NCBI GenBank assembly: GCA_035545895.1
Contig: DASZXJ010000125.1
Coordinates: 1 to 25,081 of the forward strand
Length of the DNA stretch: 25,081 nt
Direction of reading: 5' to 3'
DNA from: DASZXJ01 sp035545895
GTDB lineage: Bacteria > Planctomycetota > Phycisphaerae > Tepidisphaerales > Tepidisphaeraceae
A program made the position numbers and the translations under genes. The notes under the pieces were generated by a model, which ran no database searches, was not told where the DNA came from, and saw only the letters and a list, made by a program, of their open reading frames with translations. Every line of letters starts with the position of its first letter. Position 1 is the stretch's first letter. Positions 1 through 8,290 of the stretch are shown one piece after another.

Positions 1-256
1 CATCTTCATCGGTTGGCGTGCGAATATCGATCTCTACTTCCACGCCATACTTCGGACCTAGTTCCGCAGCCGCGTCCTTCGCGCCCTTATGAGCCGCCTG
101 GAAAACAGGATTTGACTGGCTCTTGGCGACAATGCCGATGACGATCTTCTTTTTACCACCCGCCGCGCTCGGCGTGCCGGTTTCACTCTTGCCGCAACCG
201 ATGGCGGTGACCATCGATAGCAGAACCACCGCAACAAACCCTAAACCTCGCTTCAT
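1..256 (-). CDS. Sugar ABC transporter substrate-binding lipoprotein (N-terminal part)
   Basis: The first 85 codons are visible and the gene runs off the left edge. It starts with a basic, hydrophobic signal sequence (MKRGLGFVAVVLLSMVTAIG) followed by Cys21, so it is probably a lipoprotein, although the lipobox (AIGC) lacks the usual Leu at -3. After a short Gly/Ala/Thr linker comes KKKIVIGIVAKSQSNPVFQ and then AAHKGAKDAAAELG, the characteristic beginning of RbsB/XylF-type periplasmic sugar-binding proteins. The ATG at 256 is preceded by a strong GGGAGG ribosome-binding site five to six bases upstream. It lies 58 bp downstream of the permease gene on the same strand, so the two are likely cotranscribed. 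The expected role is to capture a monosaccharide outside the inner membrane and hand it to the permease. Which sugar is bound cannot be read from this part. Confidence 0.88.
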   Translation of the reverse strand, partial: MKRGLGFVAVVLLSMVTAIGCGKSETGTPSAAGGKKKIVIGIVAKSQSNPVFQAAHKGAKDAAAELGPKYGVEVEIDIRTPTDED

Positions 257-314
257 TGAACCTCCCGATATGTGACTATTCGAAAATGCGTAAAATTGAA
301 CGCGATCATTATTA

Positions 315-1403
315 TTATTTTGCGCCCCCTCTTGCCAGACGCCGCTGACGGAAATATTCGCTGACTCGGTCCATCGCCACCGCCAGAATAATCGCCACAC
401 CGATGATAATCAGCCGGAATTCCTGCTGGAGATGCAGGATATAAATCCCGTTTTCGATCAAGGCGATAACGAGCGTGCCGAGCAGCGCGCCCAGCGCCGT
501 TCCGCGGCCTCCTGAAAGGCTTGCCCCCCCCACAACCGCCGCAGCGATGACTGTCAATTCATAACCTGATCCGCTGCTGGTGGATGCCGTGCCAAATCGT
601 CCGAGCGAAACCATGCCCGCAACACCGCACGCCAGTCCCGCCAGCGCATAAACTCGAAGTTTGACCCAATTCACGCGAATGCCGCTGAATCGAGCGGCCT
701 CTTCGTTGCCGCCGATCGCGTAATTCTCCCGGCCTGCCACCAGCATGCGAAGGTAAAACCATCCCAATCCCATGCAAATGAGCATGATCACCAGCGGCAT
801 GGGCTCAAGTTCATAAAACTGAATTCGCATGAAGTGCTTGGTGAATGCGGCAGGAAGAGTTCGCCCACCGGTCGGAAGCGTTTTTTCCCAGAACCATGGC
901 AGCACGTTGGCAAGTCCGCGATATACACTCATCGTGCCAAGCGTGACGATGAATGGATGTAGATTGAGCCCAACGATAATCAAACCGTTGATCAAACCGC
1001 AAATCAAACCGATCAGAAGCGGCACGCCGATGGCCAGGGGCATGACTTTGATGGCGGGAGCATCGGATGGGAAATTTTGCAGTACCGCGGCTGATCCCAG
1101 CGCGCACAGCGCCATCATTGAACCGACCGAAATATCAATGCCTCCGGTGATAATGACAAAGGTGGCTCCGACGGCCATGATCGCGTAGTAGGACATTGGG
1201 GTGGCAATGCCGCCGACAAGATTTTCGGAGTTCAAAAACGTGTTGGGTCTGCCCGGACGTGCGTCCTGCCACCCATAGCCCGCCAGGACAGCAGCCAGAA
1301 CAAAAATCACAACAACCAGGCCCAACTCCTGAAAGCGAGCGGTGCGTCGGGCGCGCGGCGAAAGCGGGGCAGCTCGATAATCGACAACGGATTGCGTTTC
1401 CAT
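315..1403 (-). CDS. Sugar ABC transporter permease, RbsC family
   Basis: This 362-residue polytopic membrane protein is the transmembrane subunit of a ribose/xylose-type ABC importer. A charged N-terminal tail of about 25 residues leads into the first membrane segment (LGLVVVIFVLAAVLAGYGW). Family hallmarks are the stretch FVIITGGIDISVGSMMALC and, near the C terminus, the block VVGGASLSGGRGTALGALLG, which matches the conserved cytoplasmic-loop region of RbsC-like permeases that contacts the ATPase. The length is a little above the usual 320-340 residues because of the N-terminal tail. The ATG at 1403 is the natural start. The substrate-binding protein gene follows directly. No ATPase gene lies between them or upstream, where the neighbour is divergent, so an RbsA-like ATPase would have to be beyond the left edge or elsewhere. 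Confidence 0.93.
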   Translation of the reverse strand: METQSVVDYRAAPLSPRARRTARFQELGLVVVIFVLAAVLAGYGWQDARPGRPNTFLNSENLVGGIATPMSYYAIMAVGATFVIITGGIDISVGSMMALCALGSAAVLQNFPSDAPAIKVMPLAIGVPLLIGLICGLINGLIIVGLNLHPFIVTLGTMSVYRGLANVLPWFWEKTLPTGGRTLPAAFTKHFMRIQFYELEPMPLVIMLICMGLGWFYLRMLVAGRENYAIGGNEEAARFSGIRVNWVKLRVYALAGLACGVAGMVSLGRFGTASTSSGSGYELTVIAAAVVGGASLSGGRGTALGALLGTLVIALIENGIYILHLQQEFRLIIIGVAIILAVAMDRVSEYFRQRRLARGGAK

Positions 1404-1456
1404 CCGTTATGTAAGATAACAACACCCGTACGGATTAACCAACGTGCAGGGGCGAA

Positions 1457-2317
1457 ATGGACAGTTCAGCAGCACAACCCCCGATTTCAGCGGGCCGCAA
1501 GGGCAAACCCTCGGCCGGGCCGATCAGGCTGATCGCCGTCGATCTCGACGGCACGCTTCTCACTTCAGATAAAAAGGTCAGCGGCCAAACCGTTGCGGCG
1601 CTACAATGCCTGCCTGAAAATGTGCGGGTGGTGATCGCCTCCGCCCGGCCACCACGGAGTGTCCGGCATATTTACGAACTGCTCGGTCTTCAAACCCTTC
1701 AAATCAATTACAACGGCGCCTTGATCTGGGATGAGCCCACTCAGCGGGCAGCGTTTCATTGCCCGATGCCGGGTGAGCTGGTCCTGCGGATGATTGAGAC
1801 CGCCCGCGACATGTTTGAAGAGGTGCTTGTCTCCTGCGAGATTCTGGACCGATGGTATACCGACCGGATTGACGACAAATACACCACCGAGACAGGCAAA
1901 ATCTTCAAGCCCGATGTCGTCGCTCCAGTGGAAACGTTCTGCAATCAGCCTGTGACCAAGCTGATGTTTCTGGGCGAGCCGCAGGTCTTGTCGCGGATTG
2001 AGCCGCTGCTGCTCGATCAATTTGGCGATCGAATATCGCTCGTGCAGACGGATCGCGATTTGATCCAGATCATGGACCGGCAAGTCAGCAAATCAACCGC
2101 CCTGCAAATGGTGGCCGAGCATTACGGAGTCGATCGCAGCCAGATTATGGCGATCGGCGATGCACCCAACGACGTCGGCATGCTTCAATTGGCGGGCATT
2201 GCGGTGGCAATGGACAACGCCAGCCCCATCGTCAAGAAGAACGCGCATTGGATCGCCCCCTGTAACGACGATCATGGCGTGCATGCAGCGCTCGTGCGGT
2301 TTGGATTGTGCAAGTAA
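1457..2317 (+). CDS. Cof-type HAD-IIB family phosphatase
   Basis: This 286-residue soluble hydrolase is of the haloacid dehalogenase superfamily, subclass IIB (Cof/YidA type), which usually dephosphorylates sugar phosphates or other small phosphometabolites. The motifs are intact and in order: motif I DLDGT at residues 29-33 (nucleophile Asp29, acid/base Asp31), motif II Ser62 in VVIASAR, motif III Lys212 in VSKSTAL, and motif IV GDAPNDVGML at 234-243, which binds Mg2+. The middle third is the C2B cap. The first 23 residues are a low-complexity extension rich in Ser, Ala and Pro ahead of the fold. The ATG at 1457 has an AGGGG-like ribosome-binding site. The gene is divergent from the sugar transporter, 53 bp apart, which could mean sugar-phosphate metabolism, but the substrate is not predictable from motifs alone. 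Confidence 0.9.
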   Translation: MDSSAAQPPISAGRKGKPSAGPIRLIAVDLDGTLLTSDKKVSGQTVAALQCLPENVRVVIASARPPRSVRHIYELLGLQTLQINYNGALIWDEPTQRAAFHCPMPGELVLRMIETARDMFEEVLVSCEILDRWYTDRIDDKYTTETGKIFKPDVVAPVETFCNQPVTKLMFLGEPQVLSRIEPLLLDQFGDRISLVQTDRDLIQIMDRQVSKSTALQMVAEHYGVDRSQIMAIGDAPNDVGMLQLAGIAVAMDNASPIVKKNAHWIAPCNDDHGVHAALVRFGLCK

Positions 2318-2347
2318 TCCCCCGCTGAAATTCTTACGGAGTACGGG

Positions 2348-3526
2348 CTAAGCTTCGCGCAAATGATAGCTCTTGATCATCGTCTGCTGAAAATCGGGGT
2401 GGGCGTTGATATCGTGCTCAGCCAAGTCCAGACCGTCGAATTCATCGGCTTCAGTGACACGCAATTTGAAGCATGCCCGAAGTATCAGCATCAGGACAAT
2501 CGAAAAGATCAGGCTGACCAGAACGATCGTCACGACGCCGAGGAGTTGAATCAACAAGTCGGCAAATCGATTGGAGAGAATCGGCGCCGCGAGCAACCCC
2601 CAAACACCTCCAATGCCGTGGATTGCGATGATTCCGCCGGGATCGTCAATTTTGAATCGCAGGTCGATTGCGATCATCAGCCAGGGTACGAGGACGCCGG
2701 CGACCAATCCGACCAATACGGCGCCGGGCGTGGCGATATAACCTGCGCCGGCGGTGATCGAAACAAGCCCGCCGACAATGCCGCTGCAGACGAGCAGCAC
2801 ATCGACCTTGCCGAACCGAATTTGAGCAAAGATCAGGCTGGCCAGTCCTCCCGCGGATGCTGCCAACAGCAGGTTTGCCGCCACCAGATTTGAAGCGGCA
2901 CTCGGTGCAGCGCTGATCACATAGGGGACCCATCCACAGAGCGTCATCAGGACCGAAGCAATCACCCATGCGACGCTATGACCCGGGATCATGTTGGAGG
3001 AACCATCACGGTTGTATTTTCCTTCGCGCGCGCCGACGAACATTGCGGCGACCGCGGCACATATCGACGGCGTAACGTGCAGCGCTGCGGCTGCGCCGGA
3101 ATCGATAAATCCTCTTCGCGCCAGCCAGCCAATGCGCGTCCAATGTAAAACAATTGGAATCAACACCGCCGCCAGTGCCCCGCTCACGATCAGGCCAATG
3201 CGCAATCGCGAACGTTCCGCCAAGACCGGCGGAATCATTCCCGTGCCGATCAAGACCAGCACAAGCATTGCGAACCAGTTGCCGGACAAGCCATTCCAGC
3301 CGATGAGGTCGGAACCGCTGAATCCGAAATACGGGTTATTCGATTGAAAAAGGATGGCTGCGCCAATCGCCCAGAAGCACAGGGTTGTGACGCAAAAGTC
3401 CGCCAAGGATCGCAGACCGGTCGAGGCGACGTTTTTGGCGCGTGCCATGCCGAGGCTGCTGAAGAGTTGGCCAATCCGCACCAGCAGTGCGGCCGCCGCC
3501 CAGAGTACCACCCACTCGCTATCCAT
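2348..3526 (-). CDS. Ammonium transporter (Amt family)
   Basis: This 392-residue protein has about eleven hydrophobic segments and conducts ammonia/ammonium across the cytoplasmic membrane. Amt hallmarks visible are ARAKNVASTGLRSLADFCV (residues 28-46), the pore histidine His150 in ALHVTPSICAAVAAMFVG with the upstream Asp142 of the D-x-x-G segment, GLVSITAGAGYI (253-264), and the second pore histidine His303 in IAIHGIGGVWG. Both twin-His residues are therefore present. The C-terminal cytosolic tail EFDGLDLAEHDINAHPDF is the region that in AmtB-type proteins couples to a PII regulator, but no glnB/glnK gene is in this window. The N-terminal part diverges from the commonest FYGGLVR version (here LFSSLGMAR). 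The start at 3526 has only a weak ribosome-binding site. It converges with the HAD gene, 30 bp apart. Confidence 0.9.
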   Translation of the reverse strand: MDSEWVVLWAAAALLVRIGQLFSSLGMARAKNVASTGLRSLADFCVTTLCFWAIGAAILFQSNNPYFGFSGSDLIGWNGLSGNWFAMLVLVLIGTGMIPPVLAERSRLRIGLIVSGALAAVLIPIVLHWTRIGWLARRGFIDSGAAAALHVTPSICAAVAAMFVGAREGKYNRDGSSNMIPGHSVAWVIASVLMTLCGWVPYVISAAPSAASNLVAANLLLAASAGGLASLIFAQIRFGKVDVLLVCSGIVGGLVSITAGAGYIATPGAVLVGLVAGVLVPWLMIAIDLRFKIDDPGGIIAIHGIGGVWGLLAAPILSNRFADLLIQLLGVVTIVLVSLIFSIVLMLILRACFKLRVTEADEFDGLDLAEHDINAHPDFQQTMIKSYHLREA

Positions 3527-3576
3527 AATGCCGTTGTTTTACCGAAATCCAAGCCGGTTGTACAAAATCATCCATT

Positions 3577-4470
3577 TCATTTGGTTGCCTGCTTGCTGCA
3601 TAGCGCGTTGTCGATCTCGCTGTTGATCTCCGCACCGATGAGCATGACCAGCGCATCCAGATAAAAAAACAGCAGCAAAATCGCGGCACCGGCGACGGTT
3701 CCGTAGGTTTTATTGTAATTGGCAGCCCCACCCAGTTTTGTGAGATACAGGCGAAAAAGCGCTCCCAGCGCCAGCCAGATGGTAACGCTAAAGACCGCGC
3801 CGGGAGAGAACGCCGAAAATGACTGTTTCGCGCTGGTGCCGACGTTATAAATCATAGCCAGCACCGTAAACATCAGAAGCAGCGCCAAGACGTACCTCGT
3901 AATGTTCACAAGCCAATAAAAACCGAGCGGGATGAAATTGTGATTGTTCAGCCATTCCAGAACCTGCGTTCCAACCGGCAGCAGGATGAGCACGGCAATA
4001 ATCAAGGTCGCCGCGACTGCGGTGAGCAGGATCGCCAGAAGTCGTCGCGTGTAATAGGGCCTGACCTTTTCGACGTCGTAGGCCTTATCCAGCGCCGACA
4101 TGGTCATCGCCATGCCTCCGCTCGATGCCCAGACGGTGAGGATCAGTCCAAAGCTGAGAAACCCGCCGGGGCTGGGATTTTCGACGATGTGTTCGACCTG
4201 CGTCATGACGATTTGCCGGATGCTGTCGGGCATGGTGTCGGCCAGGAGCGTGTCCAGGCGTTTCACGTCGGGCTTGAATTGATCCGGCAATAACGGAACC
4301 AGGCTGAGGAGAAAGACCAGAAACGGGAAGATCGCGAACAGCCACGAATACGCCATCGCGGCACCCCAGGTCATGATGTCGTCATCCTGAATCTGGCGGA
4401 TCACACATTTGGCCAGACGCAGCGGGCCGGTGCGTTTGAGCACCACGGGAACATCTCTCAGCCTTGCCAT
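3577..4470 (-). CDS. YihY/virulence factor BrkB family membrane protein
   Basis: This 297-residue integral membrane protein has about six predicted transmembrane segments. The signature of the YihY/BrkB family is clear. An amphipathic N-terminal segment is followed by DDDIMTWGAAMAYSWLFAIF and a very hydrophobic helix (residues about 40-62). The block SFGLILTVWASSGGMAMTMS follows, then ALDKAYDVEKVRPYYTRRL. Near the C terminus stand the typical YGTVAGAAILLLFFYLDALVML and GAEINSEID. Members were once called ribonuclease BN by mistake; the present function is unsettled, with transport or envelope roles proposed. The ATG at 4470 is preceded by a purine-rich stretch with AGGAG about 13 bp away, so the exact start is moderately certain. 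It lies 50 bp upstream of amt on the same strand and may be cotranscribed with it. Confidence 0.9.
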   Translation of the reverse strand: MARLRDVPVVLKRTGPLRLAKCVIRQIQDDDIMTWGAAMAYSWLFAIFPFLVFLLSLVPLLPDQFKPDVKRLDTLLADTMPDSIRQIVMTQVEHIVENPSPGGFLSFGLILTVWASSGGMAMTMSALDKAYDVEKVRPYYTRRLLAILLTAVAATLIIAVLILLPVGTQVLEWLNNHNFIPLGFYWLVNITRYVLALLLMFTVLAMIYNVGTSAKQSFSAFSPGAVFSVTIWLALGALFRLYLTKLGGAANYNKTYGTVAGAAILLLFFYLDALVMLIGAEINSEIDNALCSKQATK

Positions 4471-4593
4471 AGACGGCTCATTCTCCTCAAACCTTCGTTT
4501 TTGGCCAATCGGTTAACGTCTGATAACTGCCAAAGGTGAAAACCGGGCGATTCGCGTGTAATATTGGTTCTCGCCCTTATATTTTCAGGACGC

Positions 4594-5385
4594 GTGAACG
4601 CACCACGAATCGGCATCTTGATCGTTGCTTACAACGCGGAGACCACGCTGCGCAGTGTTCTCCAGCGGATTCCCCCTTCCATCATGGCCAAGGTCGCGGA
4701 GATTTTTGTCTTCGACGATGCCAGTTCCGATTCCACCCACGCTGTCGGTCAGGAACTCGCCAGGGAAGAATTTCACGACGGCAAGCTCTCGATCTATCGC
4801 AATGAAGTGAACCAGATGTACGGCGGCAACCAGCGCAGGGGCTATCAATACGCCATGAGCCGCGGACTTGATATCGTCGTTCTTCTGCATGGCGACGGCC
4901 AATACGCGCCTGAGATCATGCAGGACCTGCTCACGCCGCTGGAGACCGGCCAGGCCGAAATGGTCATGGGCTCGCGCATGATGGTTCCCGGCGCTGCACG
5001 CAAGGGGAACATGCCGCTGTACAAGTTTGTCGGCAACAAGATTCTTACGTGGATGGAAAATCGATTGGCGGGCACCCGCCTCAGCGAATTTCACTCGGGT
5101 TATCGAGCTTATTCAGTCCATGCGCTCAAGGATATCCCGCTCGATTCGATGACCACCAACTGGCATTTCGACACACAGATCATTCTGCAGTTTCTCAAGC
5201 AGGGATATCGAATCAAGGAAGTGCCGATTCCCACGTATTACGGCGACGAGATTTGCCGGGTCAACGGCATTCCCTACGCCATGAACTGTATTCGCGAGAC
5301 GTTGATGTACGCGTTGAAAGACCGTTGGCGGCGCAAGAGTGCGCCGCGTGGCGATCGTTCCGGAGCTGTTTCCTCACGCACCTGA
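4594..5385 (+). CDS. Family 2 glycosyltransferase (polyprenyl-phosphate sugar transferase-like)
   Basis: This is a soluble GT-A fold glycosyltransferase of about 263 residues without transmembrane segments. The nucleotide-binding start IGILIVAYNAETTLRSVL is followed by FVFDDASSDST (DDAS at 41-44) and by LLHGDGQYAPEIM (GDGQY at 100-104), the variant metal-binding motif common in dolichol/undecaprenyl-phosphate sugar transferase-like GT2 enzymes. The reading frame is open upstream to a TTG at 4564, but the GTG at 4594 begins exactly at the conserved domain and has CAGGA five bases before it, so I prefer it. The methyltransferase gene starts 12 bp after the stop, which indicates an operon. The likely role is transfer of a sugar to a lipid carrier or acceptor in surface glycan synthesis, perhaps feeding the GT-C proteins encoded nearby. 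The acceptor is unknown. Confidence 0.87.
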   Translation: MNAPRIGILIVAYNAETTLRSVLQRIPPSIMAKVAEIFVFDDASSDSTHAVGQELAREEFHDGKLSIYRNEVNQMYGGNQRRGYQYAMSRGLDIVVLLHGDGQYAPEIMQDLLTPLETGQAEMVMGSRMMVPGAARKGNMPLYKFVGNKILTWMENRLAGTRLSEFHSGYRAYSVHALKDIPLDSMTTNWHFDTQIILQFLKQGYRIKEVPIPTYYGDEICRVNGIPYAMNCIRETLMYALKDRWRRKSAPRGDRSGAVSSRT

Positions 5386-5397
5386 ACCGCCGCCCAC

Positions 5398-6072
5398 ATG
5401 CACCATTACAAGCTCAAGCAAGATCCGCTCAGCAGTCACCAGCAAATCGCCAAGCTGGTCAGGCAGATGAAGCGCGGGCCAGTTCTCGACGTCGGCTCGG
5501 CGCAGGGCATGCTCGGGCAGCTTCTTCAGGGCAGCAATCTCCAGCTCGACGGCGTCGAGCCCAATCCTGAATGGGCAGCGGCTGCCAAACCCCTGTATCG
5601 CCAGATGTACGAAGGCACGGTCGAGTCGGCCAATCTTCCCAAGAACCATTACAAGGTCATCGTCTGCGCCGATGTTCTGGAACATACGCTCAATCCCACC
5701 TGCGTGCTGAAGCAGCTTCGCTCGTGCGGCACGAAGGATGCGGTCTTCGTCGTTTCGCTGCCCAACGTCGCGCACATTGCGGTGCGATTGCTTCTGCTGT
5801 GCGGGCAATTTCCGAAAATGAAAAGAGGCTTGCTCGATCGGACTCATTTGCATTTTTTCACGCGCGAGACGGCTGTTCAGATGCTGCGCGACGCGGGCTT
5901 GAAGGTGACCCGGCGGCAGGCGACGGTCGCGCCGTTGAGTCTGGTCTGGCCGCGCGGAGATGGGACGCTGCCTTTCCAGGCCTTGTGGCACATGCAGCAT
6001 TGGGCAACAAAAGTCTGGCCAAATTTGTTTGCATATCAGTGGATTCTCGTCGCCGAAGCCGTGCGCGAATAG
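5398..6072 (+). CDS. Class I SAM-dependent methyltransferase
   Basis: This 224-residue protein has a Rossmann-type methyltransferase core. Motif I VLDVGSAQG (residues 29-37) binds S-adenosylmethionine. GVEPNPEW (52-59) supplies the acidic residue that contacts the ribose hydroxyls. ADVLEHTLNP (91-100) is motif II of the Methyltransf_23-like group. The stretch FVVSLPNVAHIAVRLLLLCG and the later DRTHLHFFTRETAVQMLRDAG are also typical of this group, which often modifies sugars or lipids in glycan and ubiquinone-like pathways. It starts with ATG 12 bp after the glycosyltransferase and is almost certainly cotranscribed. The substrate cannot be named, but the context suggests a glycan or polyprenyl-linked intermediate. 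A 667-bp non-coding stretch follows. Confidence 0.88.
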   Translation: MHHYKLKQDPLSSHQQIAKLVRQMKRGPVLDVGSAQGMLGQLLQGSNLQLDGVEPNPEWAAAAKPLYRQMYEGTVESANLPKNHYKVIVCADVLEHTLNPTCVLKQLRSCGTKDAVFVVSLPNVAHIAVRLLLLCGQFPKMKRGLLDRTHLHFFTRETAVQMLRDAGLKVTRRQATVAPLSLVWPRGDGTLPFQALWHMQHWATKVWPNLFAYQWILVAEAVRE

Positions 6073-6098
6073 CTCACGTTTTGCGCAACACCATTTGT

Positions 6099-6326
6099 CG
6101 TAACTCCTTATTTTTCAAAAAAGCGGAGCATTCGGCGCTGCCAACTTCCGGCCCGGCCAGCAAATGCGAGCACCTCACAGCCGTTCGCCCGCACGACGAG
6201 GCGACTGTTCAACGACTTGCAACTCATCGGGCCGCATCGTTCGCCTCCGACAGGCTGGCCATCGCTGGCGAAATGATCGATGGCTGTCGATATGTAGGAA
6301 TTTGCAACGAAAAATAAGGACTTATG
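6099..6326. mobile_element. Possible miniature inverted-repeat element
   Basis: The 18-nt ends (6099-6116 and 6309-6326) are inverted repeats matching at 16 of 18 positions around the shared core CCTTATTTTTC / GAAAAATAAGG. They enclose about 190 bp of unrelated, more GC-rich sequence without a recognisable gene. Size and architecture fit a non-autonomous MITE-like element, but I do not see a clear target-site duplication. A chance pair of AT-rich repeats or a large stem cannot be excluded. Confidence 0.35.
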
Positions 6327-6342
6327 AACGACTCCACCATTC

Positions 6343-6369
6343 AGCGAGCGCGGTGCAAGCACCGCCGCT
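6343..6369. repeat. Short hairpin with GTGCAAGCAC centre
   Basis: GCGGTGC and GCACCGC (6350-6365) form a perfect 7-bp inverted repeat around AA, extended on both sides by AGCG/CGCT with a small asymmetric bulge. The CAAG centre is the same as in the RAYT-associated palindromes and the palindrome near rpmJ, so it may be a relative of that repeat class. Confidence 0.5.
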
Positions 6370-6633
6370 AAACAGGGATGAGACATCGATTCCCAAGACG
6401 TGTTCATTTGTGGTTTGAATATTCGTAATTTGAATTTGCGATCCGGACTGTGAACATGCGCCGTTGAACCGCGCGATGCATGCAAAATGTCGCCGTTCAG
6501 GCTCCACGAAACTGCAAAGAAGTGTGCGAGATTTACCTATCCAGACAAGCCAAATTGTCGAAGATTTTCACGGAAGCGCGCGGTATATACACGGTTCCCG
6601 CGGTCCCTCGCGCCCAATCCCGGGTTTGGGGGT

Positions 6634-6686
6634 CCGCTTGCGGTTTCGCGGTGAATTCCGCGTATTTACCGCGAAACCGCAAGCGG
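6634..6686. repeat. RAYT-family palindromic repeat, solitary copy
   Basis: CCGCTTGCGGTTTCGCGGT (6634-6652) and its exact reverse complement (6668-6686) make a perfect 19-bp inverted repeat around a 15-nt AT-containing spacer. The same 19-nt unit builds the two repeats beside the RAYT gene at 11075 and 11735, but the arms here are arranged in the opposite orientation and the spacer is unrelated. It lies 53 bp after the stop codon of the GT-C operon and could also act as a 3' stem-loop for that transcript. Confidence 0.85.
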
Positions 6687-6739
6687 GTATTGGCGTTTAA
6701 CTTTTTTTGCGACGAGAGTCTTTGGTCAAAACCTTTCGC

Positions 6740-8290
6740 TTATTTCTCGTACGTTACCGCGCGCAGAAGATAGAGCGATTCGCTTTCATCCGCGACGACC
6801 CCTTCTTCAAATCTGGGCAGGACTTGCATCTGCAAGGCTGGGTTGGGGATGTTAGCGATGGGCGGCAAGGTGATTAGCACATCGTGTTCTGCGATTGGTG
6901 GCCGGCCGGAGGAGAGGAGCAGCAGCACCTGCGTTTGATTGGCGGCGGAAAGCTCGAACACTTTCGTCAGAAGCGTTTGCATCGTCAGGTCGATTCGAGC
7001 TTCGGGATTCTGGGTATTGACGATCGCCAGCGCCTGCATCTGGGGGAAATAGATTGGCTTGCTCAGCCACGTGGCGATCGGCGAAGCGCAGTAGTCATCG
7101 ACTGCCACCAGGATTGTGTTCTCGGAGATATTGGCCTTGATGTACCGCGCGGTGGCCCACGACGCGGAGAATGGAATCACCAGCCCCGCCAGTGCGACGA
7201 ACACGCCAATGACCGCATGTACGCCAAACAAAACGGTTAGTCCCTGTTCGCGAATCTGCTCCAGGGCAGGAATCTTCAGAATTTCATATTTGACGGTCGA
7301 AGTGGCGATCCAGCACGCAGCGATCAGGATCATGAACAGATGCCCGTGATGACGCGCCGACCCGCGGAAGTGGAACTCAAACGCCATCAACGCGATATAG
7401 CCCAACACGAAAAATCCGAGCGCGATCGGCCGATTGATCAGCGCGACGATCGCAGCGGCAAACAGGATCAGCCCAACCAGAAATTGCAGCGTTGGAACCT
7501 GATCGAGCAGGTTGGAATTCCAGAAATGCCCTGAAAAAGCAGGCACGGGAAACCACGCGCGGTAAATGGCGCAGAACGTGCCCATGAATTTTTGAATGGA
7601 ACCGGCATTGAGCCATGTTGCGGTAAACGTCGGCCCGGGCCCGGGAAGCGATTCGAAATACGCCAGCGCCACGCCAAACAAAACAACGGTGCTGAGCAAT
7701 GACACCTGCCACGGCCTGGGCTGCAGCGCCGGCTCGGTGAAATAACACTTCACCAAGGCCACGAGCATGAGCAACCCGGCAATGCCCGCCCCCCAGATGC
7801 TCGCTTGAGTGAGCAGACCAAGCACCAGCGTCAGCCAAAGCATTTTCACGCGCGGCTGGGTAATCAGTGCGCATGCGATCATCATCAGCAGAAAGACAAG
7901 CACATAATTACGGCTGATGACCGCGTATTCGTAAAACGTGAAATATCCAAATGGAAATAGAACCTTGGCGAGTTTCGGAAACGGCGAGCATTGCGTGAAG
8001 ACGAAGACGACGGCTGTGGCGAACAGCACATGCACGAACTGCATCAAAAACGGATTCTGGGTAAATCGCGTGAGAACGAAGATGATTTCGTTCCATAGCA
8101 TGGGCACGGCGTCGAATCGCATTTCGTGCTGGGCCGCGATGGGGTTGGACGTCTGCTGAATGATCTGCCACGGTCGAAGTTCGTCCCGCCACATGATGTG
8201 CCGGCTGATTTGTATGAGCGCGAGCAGAAAGAAAATCCCCGAAAGAATAAGCGGCAACCCAGGCGGGCGTCGATCGGGAACAGTGGTCAT
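6740..8290 (-). CDS. Polytopic membrane protein, GT-C glycosyltransferase-like
   Basis: This 516-residue protein has about ten or more hydrophobic segments and a soluble C-terminal region of roughly 130 residues. The first membrane helix (LPLILSGIFFLLALIQI) is followed by the periplasmic-loop sequence HIMWRDELRPWQI. The acidic DE placed just after helix one is the position of the catalytic motif in GT-C glycosyltransferases of the PMT/ArnT type, which use polyprenyl-phosphate sugars. Beyond this I see no family-defining motif, so the assignment is by architecture. The start ATG at 8290 overlaps the stop of the upstream gene in an ATGA arrangement, implying translational coupling. It is the last gene of the unit; a palindromic repeat follows 53 bp after its stop. 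Confidence 0.6.
   Translation of the reverse strand: MTTVPDRRPPGLPLILSGIFFLLALIQISRHIMWRDELRPWQIIQQTSNPIAAQHEMRFDAVPMLWNEIIFVLTRFTQNPFLMQFVHVLFATAVVFVFTQCSPFPKLAKVLFPFGYFTFYEYAVISRNYVLVFLLMMIACALITQPRVKMLWLTLVLGLLTQASIWGAGIAGLLMLVALVKCYFTEPALQPRPWQVSLLSTVVLFGVALAYFESLPGPGPTFTATWLNAGSIQKFMGTFCAIYRAWFPVPAFSGHFWNSNLLDQVPTLQFLVGLILFAAAIVALINRPIALGFFVLGYIALMAFEFHFRGSARHHGHLFMILIAACWIATSTVKYEILKIPALEQIREQGLTVLFGVHAVIGVFVALAGLVIPFSASWATARYIKANISENTILVAVDDYCASPIATWLSKPIYFPQMQALAIVNTQNPEARIDLTMQTLLTKVFELSAANQTQVLLLLSSGRPPIAEHDVLITLPPIANIPNPALQMQVLPRFEEGVVADESESLYLLRAVTYEK

Larger units (their letters stand above)
6073..6739. other. Non-coding intergenic stretch rich in palindromes
   Basis: No convincing gene lies here; the longest frames (for example 6108-6485 on the minus strand) resemble no protein family and lack ribosome-binding sites. 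It sits between two convergent transcription units and collects several structured elements, listed separately: an inverted-repeat-bounded segment at 6099-6326, a hairpin at 6343-6369, a RAYT-type palindrome at 6634-6686, and one copy of a TTGCGATCCGGA word (6436-6447) that recurs in the rpoA-rplQ gap. An imperfect 18-bp palindrome centred on CCCGGG is at 6613-6630. I see no tRNA or known structural RNA signature. Confidence 0.75.

Noticed and set aside
6108..6485. Minus-strand open frame of 125 codons in the large gap
   Set aside because: No start signals or recognisable motifs; it spans the end of a possible inverted-repeat element and a hairpin repeat.
6073..6739. tRNA or structural RNA gene in the large gap
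   Set aside because: No T-loop, RNase P, SRP or tmRNA core sequence could be recognised by eye; a covariance-model scan would be needed to exclude less conserved RNAs.
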